64,000 nt of DNA from Actinomycetospora chibensis (GCF_028737215.1 NZ_JAQZAM010000005.1:248001-312000); one strand, 5' to 3'; shown: positions 24,579-33,739, counted from the first letter of the stretch. Made by a program: numbers and translations. The notes: a model not told the origin generated them from the letters alone.

Positions 24579-25223
24579 ATGTCGAGCACCACCGAGGAAC
24601 GCACCGCGCGGACGGCACCGGACCCCGCCCCCGCCCAGTCCACCCCGAGCTTCGCGGACCCGGGTCCGCTCGGTCTCGCGGCCTTCGCTCTGACGACCTT
24701 CACGCTGAGCCTGTTCAACGCCGGGCTCGCCCCCGAGGCGCTCGAGCCTCTGGTGCTGCCCCTCGCCCTCTTCTACGGCGGTCTCGCCCAGTTCCTCGCC
24801 GGGATGTGGGAGTTCCGCAAGGCCAACACGTTCGGCGCGACGGCCTTCGCGTCCTACGGCGCGTTCTGGCTGGCCTTCGCGGCCTACGTCCAGTTCATCG
24901 AGCCCGAGATGGAGGCCTCCGGCGTCACCGAGGCCCAGGTGACCACGGCGACGGGGATCTTCCTCCTCGGCTGGGCGATCTTCACGCTCTACATGCTGTT
25001 CGCCTCGCTGCGGACCACCGGCGCGCTGGTGGGTGTGTTCGCCACGCTGTTCCTCACGTTCGCGCTGCTGGCCGCCGGTGACCTCACCGGTGTCGACGCG
25101 ATCGCCACCGCCGGCGGGTTCGTCGGTCTGCTCAGCGCGCTGATCGCCTGGTACGCCTCGGCCGCCGTCGTCACCAACGCCACGTGGGGCCGCACCGTGC
25201 TCCCGGTGGGCCCGCGCAGCTGA
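24579..25223 (+). CDS. acetate/succinate uptake transporter (GPR1/FUN34/YaaH, SatP type)
   Basis: The 214-residue protein has six hydrophobic segments. The N-terminal membrane entry reads DPGPLGLAAFALTTFTLSLFNAG, a variant of the family NPAPLGL signature, and ALFYGGLAQFLAGMWEFRKANTFGA is the family core. These proteins import acetate or succinate at the plasma membrane. ATG 24579 has GAGAGGAG about 6 nt upstream. The gene is followed closely by arfB and has a repeat-rich upstream region. Confidence 0.92.
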   Translation: MSSTTEERTARTAPDPAPAQSTPSFADPGPLGLAAFALTTFTLSLFNAGLAPEALEPLVLPLALFYGGLAQFLAGMWEFRKANTFGATAFASYGAFWLAFAAYVQFIEPEMEASGVTEAQVTTATGIFLLGWAIFTLYMLFASLRTTGALVGVFATLFLTFALLAAGDLTGVDAIATAGGFVGLLSALIAWYASAAVVTNATWGRTVLPVGPRS

Positions 25224-25242
25224 GCCGGGCATCCTGGTCGGC

Positions 25243-25704
25243 GTGCAGCCGACCGGCGACGACGTCGCGGGTGACCTCGTGGTCACCCGCGACGTCGTGC
25301 TGTCCGCCGCCGATCTGCACTGGCGCTTCTCCCGCGCGGGTGGGCCCGGCGGTCAGGGCGTGAACACCACCGACTCGCGGGTCGAGCTCTCGGTGGACCT
25401 GCGCTCCGTGGTTCCGGTCGGAGCGCCGCTGCGTGACGAGGACCGCACCCGGATGCTCGAACGGCTCGCCGGGCGCCTGCACGACGGCGTCCTCACCGTC
25501 GTCGCGTCCGACGACCGCTCCCAGCGACGCAACCGCCGTGCCGCGCGCCAGCGCCTGGCCGCGATCCTGCGGGACGCCCTGGCGCCGCCCCCACCGGCGC
25601 GTCGTCCCACGTCACCCTCCCGCTCCGCCCGTCGCAGGCGTCTGGAGGCCAAGCGCCGGCAGGGCGCAGTGAAGGAACTGCGCCGTCGACCGAACGGGGA
25701 GTGA
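25243..25704 (+). CDS. arfB: alternative ribosome-rescue factor ArfB (YaeJ-like)
   Basis: ArfB frees ribosomes stalled at mRNA ends by hydrolysing the peptidyl-tRNA. The GGQ motif is at residues 36-38 in RAGGPGGQGVN, after WRFS. The C-terminal third (about 95-153) is a highly basic tail that would enter the empty mRNA channel. Its length of 153 residues is normal for ArfB and too short for a canonical release factor. GTG 25243 starts 20 bp after the transporter stop, with no strong ribosome site. Confidence 0.9.
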   Translation: MQPTGDDVAGDLVVTRDVVLSAADLHWRFSRAGGPGGQGVNTTDSRVELSVDLRSVVPVGAPLRDEDRTRMLERLAGRLHDGVLTVVASDDRSQRRNRRAARQRLAAILRDALAPPPPARRPTSPSRSARRRRLEAKRRQGAVKELRRRPNGE

Positions 25705-25717
25705 CCCCCATCGGGGG
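25705..25717. terminator. short GC hairpin at the arfB stop
   Basis: CCCCC (25705-25709) pairs with GGGGG (25713-25717) directly after the arfB stop codon; loop ATC. Weak, with no T-tract. Confidence 0.3.
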
Positions 25718-25883
25718 AACGCGTTGAGTACCGCGGGCGGTCAGGGGGAAGACCGGGCCGAGAAGTGATCAGCGGGCGGCGCGCCGTGGAGCGCGGCGCA
25801 CACCCGGTGACGTGGCACGATGACCGACCTCAGCACCCGCTCGCCGTCCCCACCCCGAGCGACCGACCCACGCAGGAGCGCCC

Positions 25884-26363
25884 GTGACCCGCCCCGAGCA
25901 GCCGGCCAGCGGCTCGTCCGCCCCGCCGGTCGTGCCCTCGATCCCCCTGAACGCCGAGCCCGTGCGGCAGGACGGCGACGCCTCCGTCGGCTCGCTGGTC
26001 AAGGAGGTCACGACCCACGTCTCCACCCTCGTGCGCGCCGAGGTCGAGCTGGCCAAGACCGAGATCACGGCCGAGGTCAAGAAGGGCGTGCAGGGCAGCG
26101 TCTTCTTCGTCGTCGCCGGCGTGATCGCACTGTTCAGCCTGTTCTTCTTCTTCATCGCGGTGTCCGAGGCCTTCAACCTCATCTGGCCGACCCAGCAGTG
26201 GGCGGGCTACGCCGTGACGTTCGGGCTGATGATCCTCGTCGCGGGCATCCTGGGCCTCCTCGGCTACCTCAAGGTCCGCAAGATCAAGGCGCCGGAGCGG
26301 ACGATCGAGACCGCGAAGGAGTCGGTCGAGGTCCTGCGCCGCAGCCGCGCCGACGCCGCCTGA
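25884..26363 (+). CDS. holin-superfamily-III-like membrane protein (phage holin family in name only)
   Basis: A 159-residue protein: a flexible N-terminus, an amphipathic helix (SLVKEVTTHVSTLVRAEVELAKTE, about 35-60), two hydrophobic segments (about 75-97 and 108-130) and a basic C-terminus. It matches the actinobacterial Phage_holin_3_6/DUF1469 proteins, which are chromosomal and not part of a phage. GTG 25884 has CAGGAG about 6 nt upstream. Its stop overlaps the CTG start of the next gene. Function unknown. Confidence 0.8.
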   Translation: MTRPEQPASGSSAPPVVPSIPLNAEPVRQDGDASVGSLVKEVTTHVSTLVRAEVELAKTEITAEVKKGVQGSVFFVVAGVIALFSLFFFFIAVSEAFNLIWPTQQWAGYAVTFGLMILVAGILGLLGYLKVRKIKAPERTIETAKESVEVLRRSRADAA

Positions 26364-27280
26364 GCACTGGCGCAGGGTCCGCCGTCGAGATCCCCGGGCC
26401 CTGGACCCACCGCACCGTCTCGGCGAACGGCGTGCAGCTGCACGTCGCCGAGGCGGGTCCGGAGTCCGGGCCGCTGGTGCTCCTGCTCCACGGCTTCCCC
26501 GGGTTCTGGTGGGCCTGGCGCCACCAGCTCCCGGCCCTCGCGACCGCCGGGTACCGGGTCGCCGCGGCCGACCTGCGCGGCTACGGCGAGTCCGACCGCC
26601 CGCCCCGCGGCTACGACCTGTGGACCCTGGCCGGTGACGCCGCCGGCCTCGTCCGTTCGCTGGGGGCGCGCGAGGCGACGATCGTCGGCGCCGGGTGGGG
26701 CGGGGCGGTCGCCTGGACGCTCGCGACGCTGCGCCCCGGCGTCGTCTCGCGGATCGCGGCCGTCGCGGCACCGCACCCGCGGGCCGTGCGCGCCGCTGCC
26801 CGTCGTCGTCCGTGGGGGCCGGCGGTGCGCATCGTCGCGTCGCTGCAGCCCCCGCGTCTGCCCGAGCGCCGGCTCCGCCGTGACGACGCCGCGTGGGTCG
26901 CCGATCTCCTGCGCGCGGGCTCGGGCGACGGGTGGGCGTCGGCGCCGGAGTTCGCCGAGGTCGCCGACCGCCATCGCGCCGCGATGCTGACGCCCCGCGT
27001 GTCGCACACGGCGCTGGAGGGGTTCCGCTGGTGCGTGCGCTCGCAGTTCCGGCCCGACGGGGCGCGCTACGCGGCTGCGATGGACCGGCGCGTGACGGTG
27101 CCGGTGCTCCAGATCCACGGCGACGCCGATCCCTGGGTGCCCGACCGCGTCGCCCGCGCCTCGGCGCACTGGTGCGACGCCGGGCACGTGCACCGGACGC
27201 TCGCCGGCGTGGGCCACTTCCCGCACCAGGAGGCGCCCCAGCACATCACCGACGCGCTGCTGGACTTCCTCGACGAGTGA
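26360..27280 (+). CDS. EphE-like alpha/beta hydrolase lacking the nucleophile, apparent CTG start
   Basis: An alpha/beta hydrolase of 306 residues with HGFPGFWWAWRHQ (oxyanion region) and DLRGYGESDRP, like epoxide hydrolases. The nucleophile elbow reads VGAGWGGAV: the residue that should be Asp is Gly112. An acid (HGDADPWVPD) and His (GVGHFPHQ) remain. Epoxide hydrolysis by the normal mechanism is therefore unlikely. No ATG, GTG or TTG exists before the first strand; CTG 26360 overlaps the holin-like stop as CTGA. A later GTG (26431) would remove the first beta-strand. The position fits Rv3670 (ephE) beside marP. Confidence 0.78.
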   Translation: MSTGAGSAVEIPGPWTHRTVSANGVQLHVAEAGPESGPLVLLLHGFPGFWWAWRHQLPALATAGYRVAAADLRGYGESDRPPRGYDLWTLAGDAAGLVRSLGAREATIVGAGWGGAVAWTLATLRPGVVSRIAAVAAPHPRAVRAAARRRPWGPAVRIVASLQPPRLPERRLRRDDAAWVADLLRAGSGDGWASAPEFAEVADRHRAAMLTPRVSHTALEGFRWCVRSQFRPDGARYAAAMDRRVTVPVLQIHGDADPWVPDRVARASAHWCDAGHVHRTLAGVGHFPHQEAPQHITDALLDFLDE

Positions 27281-27365
27281 TCGTTGGAGGCTTCCCTGCC
27301 CCTATCGGCGTGCTGTATCGGACGTCAGCAGATGGCCCCCAGGCTGGCACGCAGCTGATACCGAC

Positions 27366-28562
27366 CTACGCCGCGCAGGACCCCGTGCTCACACGGCCGG
27401 TGGCGCCCGGCGAGGCGTCGAGGGCCGGGCGCACCTGGTCGGCGGTGAGCACGAAGCCGGTGTCGCCCTGGTCGACCGCCGCGCCGAAGACGACGCCGAT
27501 GACGCGACCCTCGGGGTCGACCAGCGGGCCGCCGGAGTTCCCCGACCGCACCTGCCCGCGAATCGTGTAGACGTCGCGGGTGACGGTCTCGCTCTCGTAG
27601 ATGTTCGGGCCGCGCAGCTGGATGCGCTGGCGCACCTTCGCCGGCGACGACGAGAACGGGCCGTCCAGCGGGTAGCCGAGCGCCACGGCGTTGTCGCCGG
27701 TCTCGGCGCCCGCGAAGTCGAAGTCCAGCGGGTCGGCGTCGAGCCCCGGGACCGCGAGCACGGCGACGTCGACCTCGTCGTCGTAGTAGACGACACGGGC
27801 CGCGCGGGTGCGGGAGTCGCCGTCGGAGGTCGGGACCTCCACCGACACCTCGTCGGTGCCCGCCACGACGTGCGCGTTCGTCATGACCCGGTCCTCGCCG
27901 ATGACGAACCCGGTGCCCTCGAGCGCCCGTTGGCACGACGGCGCCCGCCCGCGCACCTTGAGCACGCTGGCACGGGCCTGCTGCACCACGGGGTCCTCGA
28001 CGAGCGCCTGCTCCGGCGGCGGCACCTCGGCGATCGGGGTCGACGAGAAGGGGCTCAGGACGTCCGGGAAGCCCGAGGCGTCGAACAGGGCCCGCAGCTC
28101 GGAGGGCAGCGCGCGCAGCGGGGCGGGCATCACCGAGTCGACGCCGGCCAGGACGCGCGAGTCGCGCAGCGAGGACGCGAGCGCCGTCTCCGAGGAGCTC
28201 GCCAGCGGCAGCGCGATGAGCCAGGCGACGATGAGCGCGGTGATCGCCTGCAGCACCGAGCCGAAGGCCGAGTCGACGGTGCGCACGGCCGGCAGGCGCA
28301 TCCGGTCGCGCAGGGCGCGCCCGAGGTAGACCCCGAGCGTCTCGCCCAGGGCGACCAGCGCGACGACCAGCAGGACGCTGACGACGATCTTCGACGTCGT
28401 CCCCTCGAAGTTGTCGACCAGCGCAGGAGCGATCTTCAGGCCCAGCAGCGCGCCACCGAGCACGCCGAGGAAGCTCAGCGCCGCGACGGCGAGACCATGG
28501 CGCCAGCCCGAGATGCCCGCGGCGATCGCGAGCAACACGACGACGACGTCGACCCAGCTCAC
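27366..28562 (-). CDS. marP: membrane-anchored periplasmic serine protease MarP
   Basis: MarP protects mycobacteria from acid by acting on cell-wall enzymes in the periplasm. The protein has 398 residues. Four hydrophobic segments fill the N-terminal part (about 1-130), as in CvpA-like anchors. The protease domain follows with His231 (NAHVV), Asp265 (EVDVAVL) and Ser343 (GNSGGP). Two Cys (SCQRAL and the C-terminal SCAA) could form a disulfide. GTG 28562 overlaps the NUDIX stop as GTGA. It ends a four-gene coupled operon. Confidence 0.93.
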   Translation of the reverse strand: MSWVDVVVVLLAIAAGISGWRHGLAVAALSFLGVLGGALLGLKIAPALVDNFEGTTSKIVVSVLLVVALVALGETLGVYLGRALRDRMRLPAVRTVDSAFGSVLQAITALIVAWLIALPLASSSETALASSLRDSRVLAGVDSVMPAPLRALPSELRALFDASGFPDVLSPFSSTPIAEVPPPEQALVEDPVVQQARASVLKVRGRAPSCQRALEGTGFVIGEDRVMTNAHVVAGTDEVSVEVPTSDGDSRTRAARVVYYDDEVDVAVLAVPGLDADPLDFDFAGAETGDNAVALGYPLDGPFSSSPAKVRQRIQLRGPNIYESETVTRDVYTIRGQVRSGNSGGPLVDPEGRVIGVVFGAAVDQGDTGFVLTADQVRPALDASPGATGRVSTGSCAA

Positions 28563-29323
28563 CGGATCGGACCTCCTTCGGCGGCCGCGTCCGGCCCGCT
28601 CGGCGCGGCGTGACCGGACGTCACTGCCGTGGTTCCGGCGCTCAGGTCGTGCCGCTGCGCCCAGACCTCGTCGAGGTCGCGCACATCGGAACGGTCCCAG
28701 GGTCTCGCCCACCCGGCCAGGGTGAGCATCCAGTCCACCAGGCCCGCCGTGAAGCCCCAGACGAGCAGTCCTCCTGCGGCGAACGCGGGACCCACGTACC
28801 CCGACGGCCCGGTGACGAGGAACCGCGCCGCCGGATCCGTGAGCGCGGCGACCGGGACGCGGACCACCGCGGCGGTCTCGCCCGGGTCCACGACCCGCAC
28901 CGGCACCGGCCGCGCCCAGTGCGCGAGCACCGGCGTCACGGCGAACCCGGTGACCGGGATCGTCAGCGGCGGCAGCGTCACCAGGGGGTCGACGCCGTCG
29001 GGATCGAGGCCGGTCTCCTCGTTCGCCTCGCGCAGCGCGGCGGCGACGGGCCCGGCGTCGGTGGGGTCGATCGTCCCGCCGGGGAACGCGGCCTGGCCCG
29101 CGTGCGCGCGCATCTCGGCGGCGCGCTCGGTGAGCAGCAGCTCGGGCGCGTCCCCGGGGCCGGCGAAGAGCATGAGCACCGCGGCGCTGCGCCCGTTCGG
29201 CGCCGTCCCGGCGAGGCGCCGGCGGAACGGCACGTCCTCGGGCCCCAGGCGCCGGCACGCCTCCGCCAGCGGGGCGAGCCAGTCGGGGGCCGCGCCGGGA
29301 TCGGTGTCAGGGGAGTCGGTCAC
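28559..29323 (-). CDS. NUDIX hydrolase, CoA diphosphatase type
   Basis: The 254-residue protein has the NUDIX box GGTIDPTD...REANEETGLDP and, just before it, LLLTERAAEMRAHAGQAAFPGG, the NuCoA signature of coenzyme A pyrophosphatases (NudL/Nudt7 type). These cut CoA to phosphopantetheine and adenosine 3',5'-bisphosphate. GTG 29323 overlaps the upstream stop as GTGA, and its stop overlaps the marP start. The function in this operon is unclear. Confidence 0.9.
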   Translation of the reverse strand: MTDSPDTDPGAAPDWLAPLAEACRRLGPEDVPFRRRLAGTAPNGRSAAVLMLFAGPGDAPELLLTERAAEMRAHAGQAAFPGGTIDPTDAGPVAAALREANEETGLDPDGVDPLVTLPPLTIPVTGFAVTPVLAHWARPVPVRVVDPGETAAVVRVPVAALTDPAARFLVTGPSGYVGPAFAAGGLLVWGFTAGLVDWMLTLAGWARPWDRSDVRDLDEVWAQRHDLSAGTTAVTSGHAAPSGPDAAAEGGPIR

Positions 29324-29976
29324 CCGGCACCGCCCCGGGCGGCGTCGACGGCGGCGCGCACCTGCTCGGGGGTGCGCAGCACCTGGGGCGGGATGTCGAC
29401 CACGGAGCCGTCGGCGCGCACGAGCACGCTCGCGGGCAGGATCGGCGGTGCGCCGAGCTTCGGCCCGACGACCTGCGCGGGGTCGCTCACCGACGGGTAG
29501 CGGGCGCCGAGGCTCTCCATCAGCGCGAGGGCGGTCGTCGTGCGGTCCGCGGCGTCGACGCCCAGCACCGCCGCCGCGCCCGGCTGGGTCGTGTAGGCCG
29601 CCAGCGCGGGGATCTCGTCGCGGCACGGCGCGCACCACGACGCCCAGAGGTTCACCAGCGTGTCCCGCCCGGCCAGGGCGGTGGCGAGGTCGACCGGACC
29701 CGGCGCGCCGAGGCACTCCAGCGTCACGCCGGAGAGTGCGGCGACGGGCGCCGCGCCCGGCACCGGCTCCGGGCAGGGGGCGAGGGCGGCCGACGCGCGG
29801 GCGGAGGCGACGGCGGCGGGATCGTCGCTCCCGGCGGCCGGGGCGGGCTGGAGCACGGAGCTCGGGTCGGTCGCCCCCGGCAGCGACGACCCCGTGTCCC
29901 GGGGCCACAGCGCGATCACGCCGACCACGGCCAGCACCACGACCACGAGGGTGGCCCGGACCTCGGCGCGGGTCAC
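29320..29976 (-). CDS. membrane-anchored TlpA/ResA-like thioredoxin
   Basis: One N-terminal membrane helix ([18 protein letters not shown]), then a linker and a thioredoxin fold with [15 protein letters not shown] as the redox CxxC and a cis-Pro in [10 protein letters not shown]. Two more Cys (APCPEPV and LECLG) may form a structural disulfide. The 218-residue protein acts outside the membrane in disulfide reduction or cytochrome maturation. GTG 29976 overlaps the nth stop as GTGA. Matches Rv3673c by position. Confidence 0.88.
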   Translation of the reverse strand: MTRAEVRATLVVVVLAVVGVIALWPRDTGSSLPGATDPSSVLQPAPAAGSDDPAAVASARASAALAPCPEPVPGAAPVAALSGVTLECLGAPGPVDLATALAGRDTLVNLWASWCAPCRDEIPALAAYTTQPGAAAVLGVDAADRTTTALALMESLGARYPSVSDPAQVVGPKLGAPPILPASVLVRADGSVVDIPPQVLRTPEQVRAAVDAARGGAG

Positions 29977-30737
29977 CGCTCGAGGCCGACGAGGGACAGC
30001 AGGTGGTCGGCGTCCGGCCCCTTGATCAGCTTGGCGGCCTTCACGGGGTCGGTCTCGCCGGTCTGCGACGACGGGCAGTCGCGACGCAGCGTGCAGGCCC
30101 CGCAGGCCGGCTTCTTGGCGTGGCACACGCGACGCCCGTGGAAGATCAGCCGGTGGGAGAGCATCGTCCAGTCCTTGCGCGGGATGAGCTCACCCACCTC
30201 CTTCTCCACCTGCACCGGGTCCTCGGACGTCGTCCAGGCGAAGCGGCGGGCCAGGCGTCCGAAGTGCGTGTCGACGGTGATGCCGGGAACGCCGAAGGCG
30301 TTGCCGAGCACGACGTTGGCCGTCTTGCGCCCGACGCCGGGCAGGGTGACGAGGTCCTCCAGCCGCCCGGGCACGACGCCGTCGAAGCGCTCGACGAGCG
30401 CCGCGCCGAGCTTCGTCACCGATTCGGCCTTCGCCCGGAAGAAGCCGGTCGGGCGGAGGATCTCCTCGAGCTCCGTGCGGTCCGCGCCGGCGAACGCGGC
30501 CGCGTCCGGGTAGCGGGCGAAGAGCCCCGGGGTGACGCGGTTGACCGTCACGTCGGTGGTCTGCGCGGAGAGCACGGTGGCGACGAGCAGCTCGAGCGGC
30601 GAGGTGAAGTCCAGCTCGCAGTGCGCGTCGGGGTGGGCGATCGCGAGATCGCGGTCCATCCGTCGCGCCCGCCGCACCAGGGCGAGACGGCTCTCACCGT
30701 CCTTGCCACCGCCCGTGGCGCGCGCAGCACTGCTCAC
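29973..30737 (-). CDS. nth: endonuclease III
   Basis: Nth removes oxidised pyrimidines and cuts the abasic strand. The 254-residue protein has the helix-hairpin-helix [17 protein letters not shown] with catalytic Lys, the catalytic Asp in [11 protein letters not shown] and a C-terminal 4Fe-4S loop (Cys pattern C-x6-C-x2-C-x5-C in [17 protein letters not shown]). GTG 30737 is chosen over upstream options because a TACCCT box lies 6 nt before it, so the mRNA is probably leaderless. It heads the nth-tlpA-NUDIX-marP operon. Confidence 0.94.
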   Translation of the reverse strand: MSSAARATGGGKDGESRLALVRRARRMDRDLAIAHPDAHCELDFTSPLELLVATVLSAQTTDVTVNRVTPGLFARYPDAAAFAGADRTELEEILRPTGFFRAKAESVTKLGAALVERFDGVVPGRLEDLVTLPGVGRKTANVVLGNAFGVPGITVDTHFGRLARRFAWTTSEDPVQVEKEVGELIPRKDWTMLSHRLIFHGRRVCHAKKPACGACTLRRDCPSSQTGETDPVKAAKLIKGPDADHLLSLVGLER

Positions 30738-30743
30738 CCACCC

Positions 30744-30749
30744 AGGGTA
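30744..30749 (-). promoter_or_regulatory. -10 box TACCCT of the nth operon, leaderless layout
   Basis: TACCCT on the minus strand ends 6 nt before GTG 30737. Confidence 0.5.
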
Positions 30750-30851
30750 GGACGCGCCTCGGCGCCGGAGGTCGGGGGCACGGCGCCCGCGACACGCCGG
30801 GGCGACCCCGCTGCCGCACGCCGTCCGGCGGTGCGCGACGATGCGCACACC

Positions 30852-31100
30852 ATGACCGCCTGGCTCGCCATCCTCATCCCGCTGCTGGTGATGGTCTTCG
30901 CGCTCGGTATGGAGCGTCTCGAGACCCGCCTGCGCTCGGGCACCGTGCGCGAGGACGAGGTCGAGGACTTCCTCGAGCGCGCCCGGCCCGACGAGGTCAA
31001 GGCGCTGTTCCGGCAGGGGATCGGCGGGGCGCTCCAGATGTTCCGGCTCCGCAATCTCGGTAAGCGGGGCGGCCCCCGGCGAACCAAGGAACGGGCCTGA
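30852..31100 (+). CDS. small membrane-anchored protein upstream of crp (Rv3675-like by position)
   Basis: An 82-residue protein: one N-terminal membrane helix ([22 protein letters not shown]) followed by a charged helical tail ([24 protein letters not shown]) and a basic end. I do not recognise a functional family. ATG 30852 has no evident ribosome site. It is divergent from nth and lies 241 bp before the crp start. A mycobacterial membrane gene occupies the same slot. Confidence 0.65.
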   Translation: MTAWLAILIPLLVMVFALGMERLETRLRSGTVREDEVEDFLERARPDEVKALFRQGIGGALQMFRLRNLGKRGGPRRTKERA

Positions 31101-31138
31101 CGCTCACGCACGGCAGCGACGCCGTCGGATCTCTCGAC

Positions 31139-31144
31139 TATGAT
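31139..31144 (+). promoter_or_regulatory. distal crp -10 box TATGAT
   Basis: TATGAT lies 198 nt upstream of the crp start. A TGTGA half-site (near 31168) follows, as in Crp-bound promoters, but its second half is not conserved. Confidence 0.35.
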
Positions 31145-31242
31145 GGTCCGATCGGGGGAACAAGAGCTGTGATATCCGCGATCGACCCCGATGCGGTGAG
31201 TTCCATGGGGTCGCGCGGCGCGATCACGGCGAGGGACGTGAC

Positions 31243-31248
31243 TATGCT
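31243..31248 (+). promoter_or_regulatory. proximal crp -10 box TATGCT
   Basis: TATGCT lies 94 nt upstream of GTG 31342 and would give a leader of about 85 nt. Confidence 0.4.
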
Positions 31249-31341
31249 GCGGCGGACGTGACTGGTGACACAGAGGTGCGGACGGGGGTCGGAGACCCGA
31301 TGGACGCGCGCGGTAGAGCGAGAGTCGTTGAGGAGCGGACG

Positions 31342-32016
31342 GTGGACGAGGTACTGGCGCGGGCCGGGATCTTCCAGGGGGTGGACCCCGCGGCCATCGA
31401 GGTGCTCACGGAGTCCCTCGAGCGCGTGGAGTTCCCACGAGGCACGGTGATCTTCAACGAGGGCGAGCCCGGCGACCGGCTCTACATCGTCTCGACCGGC
31501 AAGGTGAAGATCGGCCGGCGGTCGCCGGACGGTCGCGAGAACCTGCTGTCGATCTTCGGCCCGTCCGACATGTTCGGCGAGCTCTCGATCTTCGACCCGG
31601 GCCCGCGGACGTCCACGGCCACGACGGTCACCGACGTGCGCGCCTACACGATGGACCGCAACGCGCTCCGCGAGTGGATCGCCCAGCGACCCGAGATCGC
31701 CGAGCAGCTGCTGCGCGTGGTGGCCCGGCGCCTGCGCCGCACCAACAACCTGCTCGCCGACCTCATCTTCACCGACGTCCCGGGCCGCGTGGCCAAGGCG
31801 CTGCTGCAGCTCGCGCAGCGCTTCGGGTCGCAGGAGGCCGGTCTGCTGCGCGTCACGCACGACCTCACGCAGGAGGAGATCGCCCAGCTCGTCGGCGCCT
31901 CCCGCGAGACGGTCAACAAGGCGCTCGCCGACTTCGCCGCCCGCGGCTGGCTGCGCCTCGAGGGCAAGAGCGTGCTGATCCTCGAGCCGGACCGCCTGGC
32001 GAGAAGGGCGCGTTAG
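31342..32016 (+). CDS. crp: cAMP receptor protein-family regulator
   Basis: The 224-residue protein has the same length as mycobacterial Crp (Rv3676) and nearly the same wording. An N-terminal cyclic-nucleotide domain ([38 protein letters not shown]) is followed by the dimer helix and a C-terminal helix-turn-helix ([23 protein letters not shown]). It is a global regulator responding to cAMP. GTG 31342 is chosen for GAGGAG about 8 nt upstream and for agreement with the family start; an in-frame GTG at 31258 would add 28 residues. Its stop overlaps the convergent metallo-hydrolase stop. Confidence 0.96.
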   Translation: MDEVLARAGIFQGVDPAAIEVLTESLERVEFPRGTVIFNEGEPGDRLYIVSTGKVKIGRRSPDGRENLLSIFGPSDMFGELSIFDPGPRTSTATTVTDVRAYTMDRNALREWIAQRPEIAEQLLRVVARRLRRTNNLLADLIFTDVPGRVAKALLQLAQRFGSQEAGLLRVTHDLTQEEIAQLVGASRETVNKALADFAARGWLRLEGKSVLILEPDRLARRAR

Positions 32017-32834
32017 TCCACCCTGCGCAGGTGCTCGAGCTGCGCGGCCACCGACTGGTCGGCCGCCGGCCAGAGCTTCTCGTCGACGTCCGCGTAGACG
32101 ATCTCCACGACCTGGCGGGGCGTGGGCTCTGGCCCGAGTTCGTCCACCGCCGCGCGTACCTGGTCGAGCCGCTGCTCGCGGTGTCGCAGGTACTGACGGG
32201 CGGTCTCGCCGGCGTCGGCGAGGTCCGGCCCGTGCCCCGGCAGGAGCGTGATCCCCTCGGGGAGCTCGGCGAGCCTGCGCAGGGAGTCGAGGTAGTCGGT
32301 GAGCGCGCCCTCGTAGTCCCCGAGCACGGTGGTGCCGCGGCCCAGGACCGTGTCGCCGGTCAGGACGCTGCCGTCGTCGTCGACCATCAGACACAGCGAG
32401 TCGTCGGTGTGCCCCGGCGTCACCAGGACGCGCAGGTCGAGACCCGCCACGGCCAGGCGTTCGCCCGCGGCGAGGCCCTCGGCGCCGAGGGTCAGCGTCG
32501 GATCGAGCGCGCGGACCGGGGCGGACACGCGCCCGGCGAACGTCCGCGCGGCCTCGGTGTGGTCGAGGTGACGGTGGGTCAGCACGACGAGCTCGACGGG
32601 CCCGCAGGCCTCGAGCCGGTCGAGGTGCGCCGGGTCCTCCGGGCCGGGGTCGACGACGACACAGCCGGCCTGGCCCGGTGCGCGCAGGATCCACGTGTTG
32701 GTGCCGTCCAGCGTCATGGGTGACGGGTTCTCGGCCAGGACCACCGCCGCGGCCTGCGTGACGGTCCTCAGGAGCCCGTAGGCGGGATGCTCCGGTGTCG
32801 CGTCCGCGGGGCCCGGGACGACGCGGCCGCTCAC
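32013..32834 (-). CDS. metallo-beta-lactamase-fold hydrolase (Rv3677c type)
   Basis: The 273-residue protein has the MBL metal motif THRHLDHT (HxHxDH), with further ligands in TPGHTDDS and TGDTVLG and a late HGP (LLPGHGPDL). A C-terminal winged-helix-like tail resembles LACTB2-type hydrolases. The substrate is unknown. GTG 32834 overlaps the upstream NUDIX stop as GTGA. It is convergent with crp; the two stop codons share three bases (TTAG at 32013-32016). Confidence 0.9.
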   Translation of the reverse strand: MSGRVVPGPADATPEHPAYGLLRTVTQAAAVVLAENPSPMTLDGTNTWILRAPGQAGCVVVDPGPEDPAHLDRLEACGPVELVVLTHRHLDHTEAARTFAGRVSAPVRALDPTLTLGAEGLAAGERLAVAGLDLRVLVTPGHTDDSLCLMVDDDGSVLTGDTVLGRGTTVLGDYEGALTDYLDSLRRLAELPEGITLLPGHGPDLADAGETARQYLRHREQRLDQVRAAVDELGPEPTPRQVVEIVYADVDEKLWPAADQSVAAQLEHLRRVD

Positions 32835-33658
32835 TGCCCGGCTCCGGAGGACGTCCCGAACGCGTGCGGCGGGACGGCGAGCCCGACGCGGTCGTCGCCG
32901 GGGCGGAACTGCGGGGTCACCGGTCGCGGACGCCGCCGGGACGCGGCGGCGAGCAGCTCGTCGGCGCTGTCCCCGGCCTCCGCCAGCTCGGTGAGCACGG
33001 CCCACGTCGGCGGCATCAGCGCCCGCCGGCCCTCCTCCCATTCGCGCAGTGCCCGCGCCGGGGCGCACCAGCCGGCGCCGACGGCCTCGGTGGTCGCGCC
33101 GTCCGGCTCCTGGCCCTCGGGGACGGTGGTGAGGAAGAAGGCGGTGTCGTAGCGGCGCGGCATGCCTTCCGGGGTGATCCAGCGCGCCCAGGGACGCAGC
33201 CGGTCGACGGCGAGCCGCTCCGCCACGTCCCGCAGCCCGATCTCGCGGGCGACCAGACGCTCGCGCACCCCCTCGGCCGGGCGTACGTCGGCGAGCATGA
33301 CCCCGGTCTCCTCGAACGTCTCCCGCACCGCGCACGCCAGCAGCGCCGCCGCGCCCTCGGCGCTCGTCGCCCAGGTGGTCGCCGCCGCATCCGCCGCCGC
33401 GTCGTCCACGAGACCCTCGGTGAGCGCCTCGCGGTCCGTGGCGTCCAGCCCGCCGCCCGGGAACACCGAGACGCCGCCCGCGAACGCCATCTCGCCCGCC
33501 CGCTCGAGCAGGAACACCTCGGCACCGTCGGCGGCGTCGCGGACGAGGATCACCGTCGACGCCAGACGCAGCTCGCCCGCCGGCCGGCTGCCGATCTTGT
33601 CGAAGGCGGACCGCTCCATCCCGAACCGCGGGGGCAGGTCGACGAGGTCGGTGGTCAC
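32831..33658 (-). CDS. NUDIX hydrolase, NUDT19-like
   Basis: A 275-residue protein with an FPGGGLDATD region and a separated NUDIX helix VRETFEETGV; the long insert between them is typical of NUDT19-type proteins. Substrates may be CoA or nucleotide derivatives. GTG 33658 is 7 nt after a TAGGGT box; the upstream in-frame GTG 33667 overlaps that box and is unlikely. It is coupled to the metallo-hydrolase by GTGA. As I recall, mycobacteria lack this gene at this place. Confidence 0.88.
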   Translation of the reverse strand: MTTDLVDLPPRFGMERSAFDKIGSRPAGELRLASTVILVRDAADGAEVFLLERAGEMAFAGGVSVFPGGGLDATDREALTEGLVDDAAADAAATTWATSAEGAAALLACAVRETFEETGVMLADVRPAEGVRERLVAREIGLRDVAERLAVDRLRPWARWITPEGMPRRYDTAFFLTTVPEGQEPDGATTEAVGAGWCAPARALREWEEGRRALMPPTWAVLTELAEAGDSADELLAAASRRRPRPVTPQFRPGDDRVGLAVPPHAFGTSSGAGQ

Positions 33659-33665
33659 CCGAGGC

Positions 33666-33671
33666 ACCCTA
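33666..33671 (-). promoter_or_regulatory. -10 box TAGGGT of the NUDIX/metallo-hydrolase pair, leaderless layout
   Basis: TAGGGT on the minus strand ends 7 nt before GTG 33658 and overlaps the alternative GTG at 33667. Confidence 0.5.
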
Positions 33672-33739
33672 GGCGCGGGACCGGGAGGACAGCGCGACGA
33701 AGGAGCGATGTCGGGCCGTCTCCTCGTCGCCGGGACTCT

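Noticed and set aside
25884-26363. Prophage remnant because of the holin-like protein
   Set aside because: No other phage gene is nearby and this family is a normal chromosomal actinobacterial membrane protein.
2631-27365. GTATCGG-like words near 2631, 24471, 27311 and 27356 as a shared regulatory motif
   Set aside because: Only seven bases agree, two of the sites lie in one short gap, and AT-containing promoter words are expected between genes.
31165-31182. Crp autoregulatory site TGTGA-N6-TCACA upstream of crp
   Set aside because: Only the first half is present; the second half does not match.
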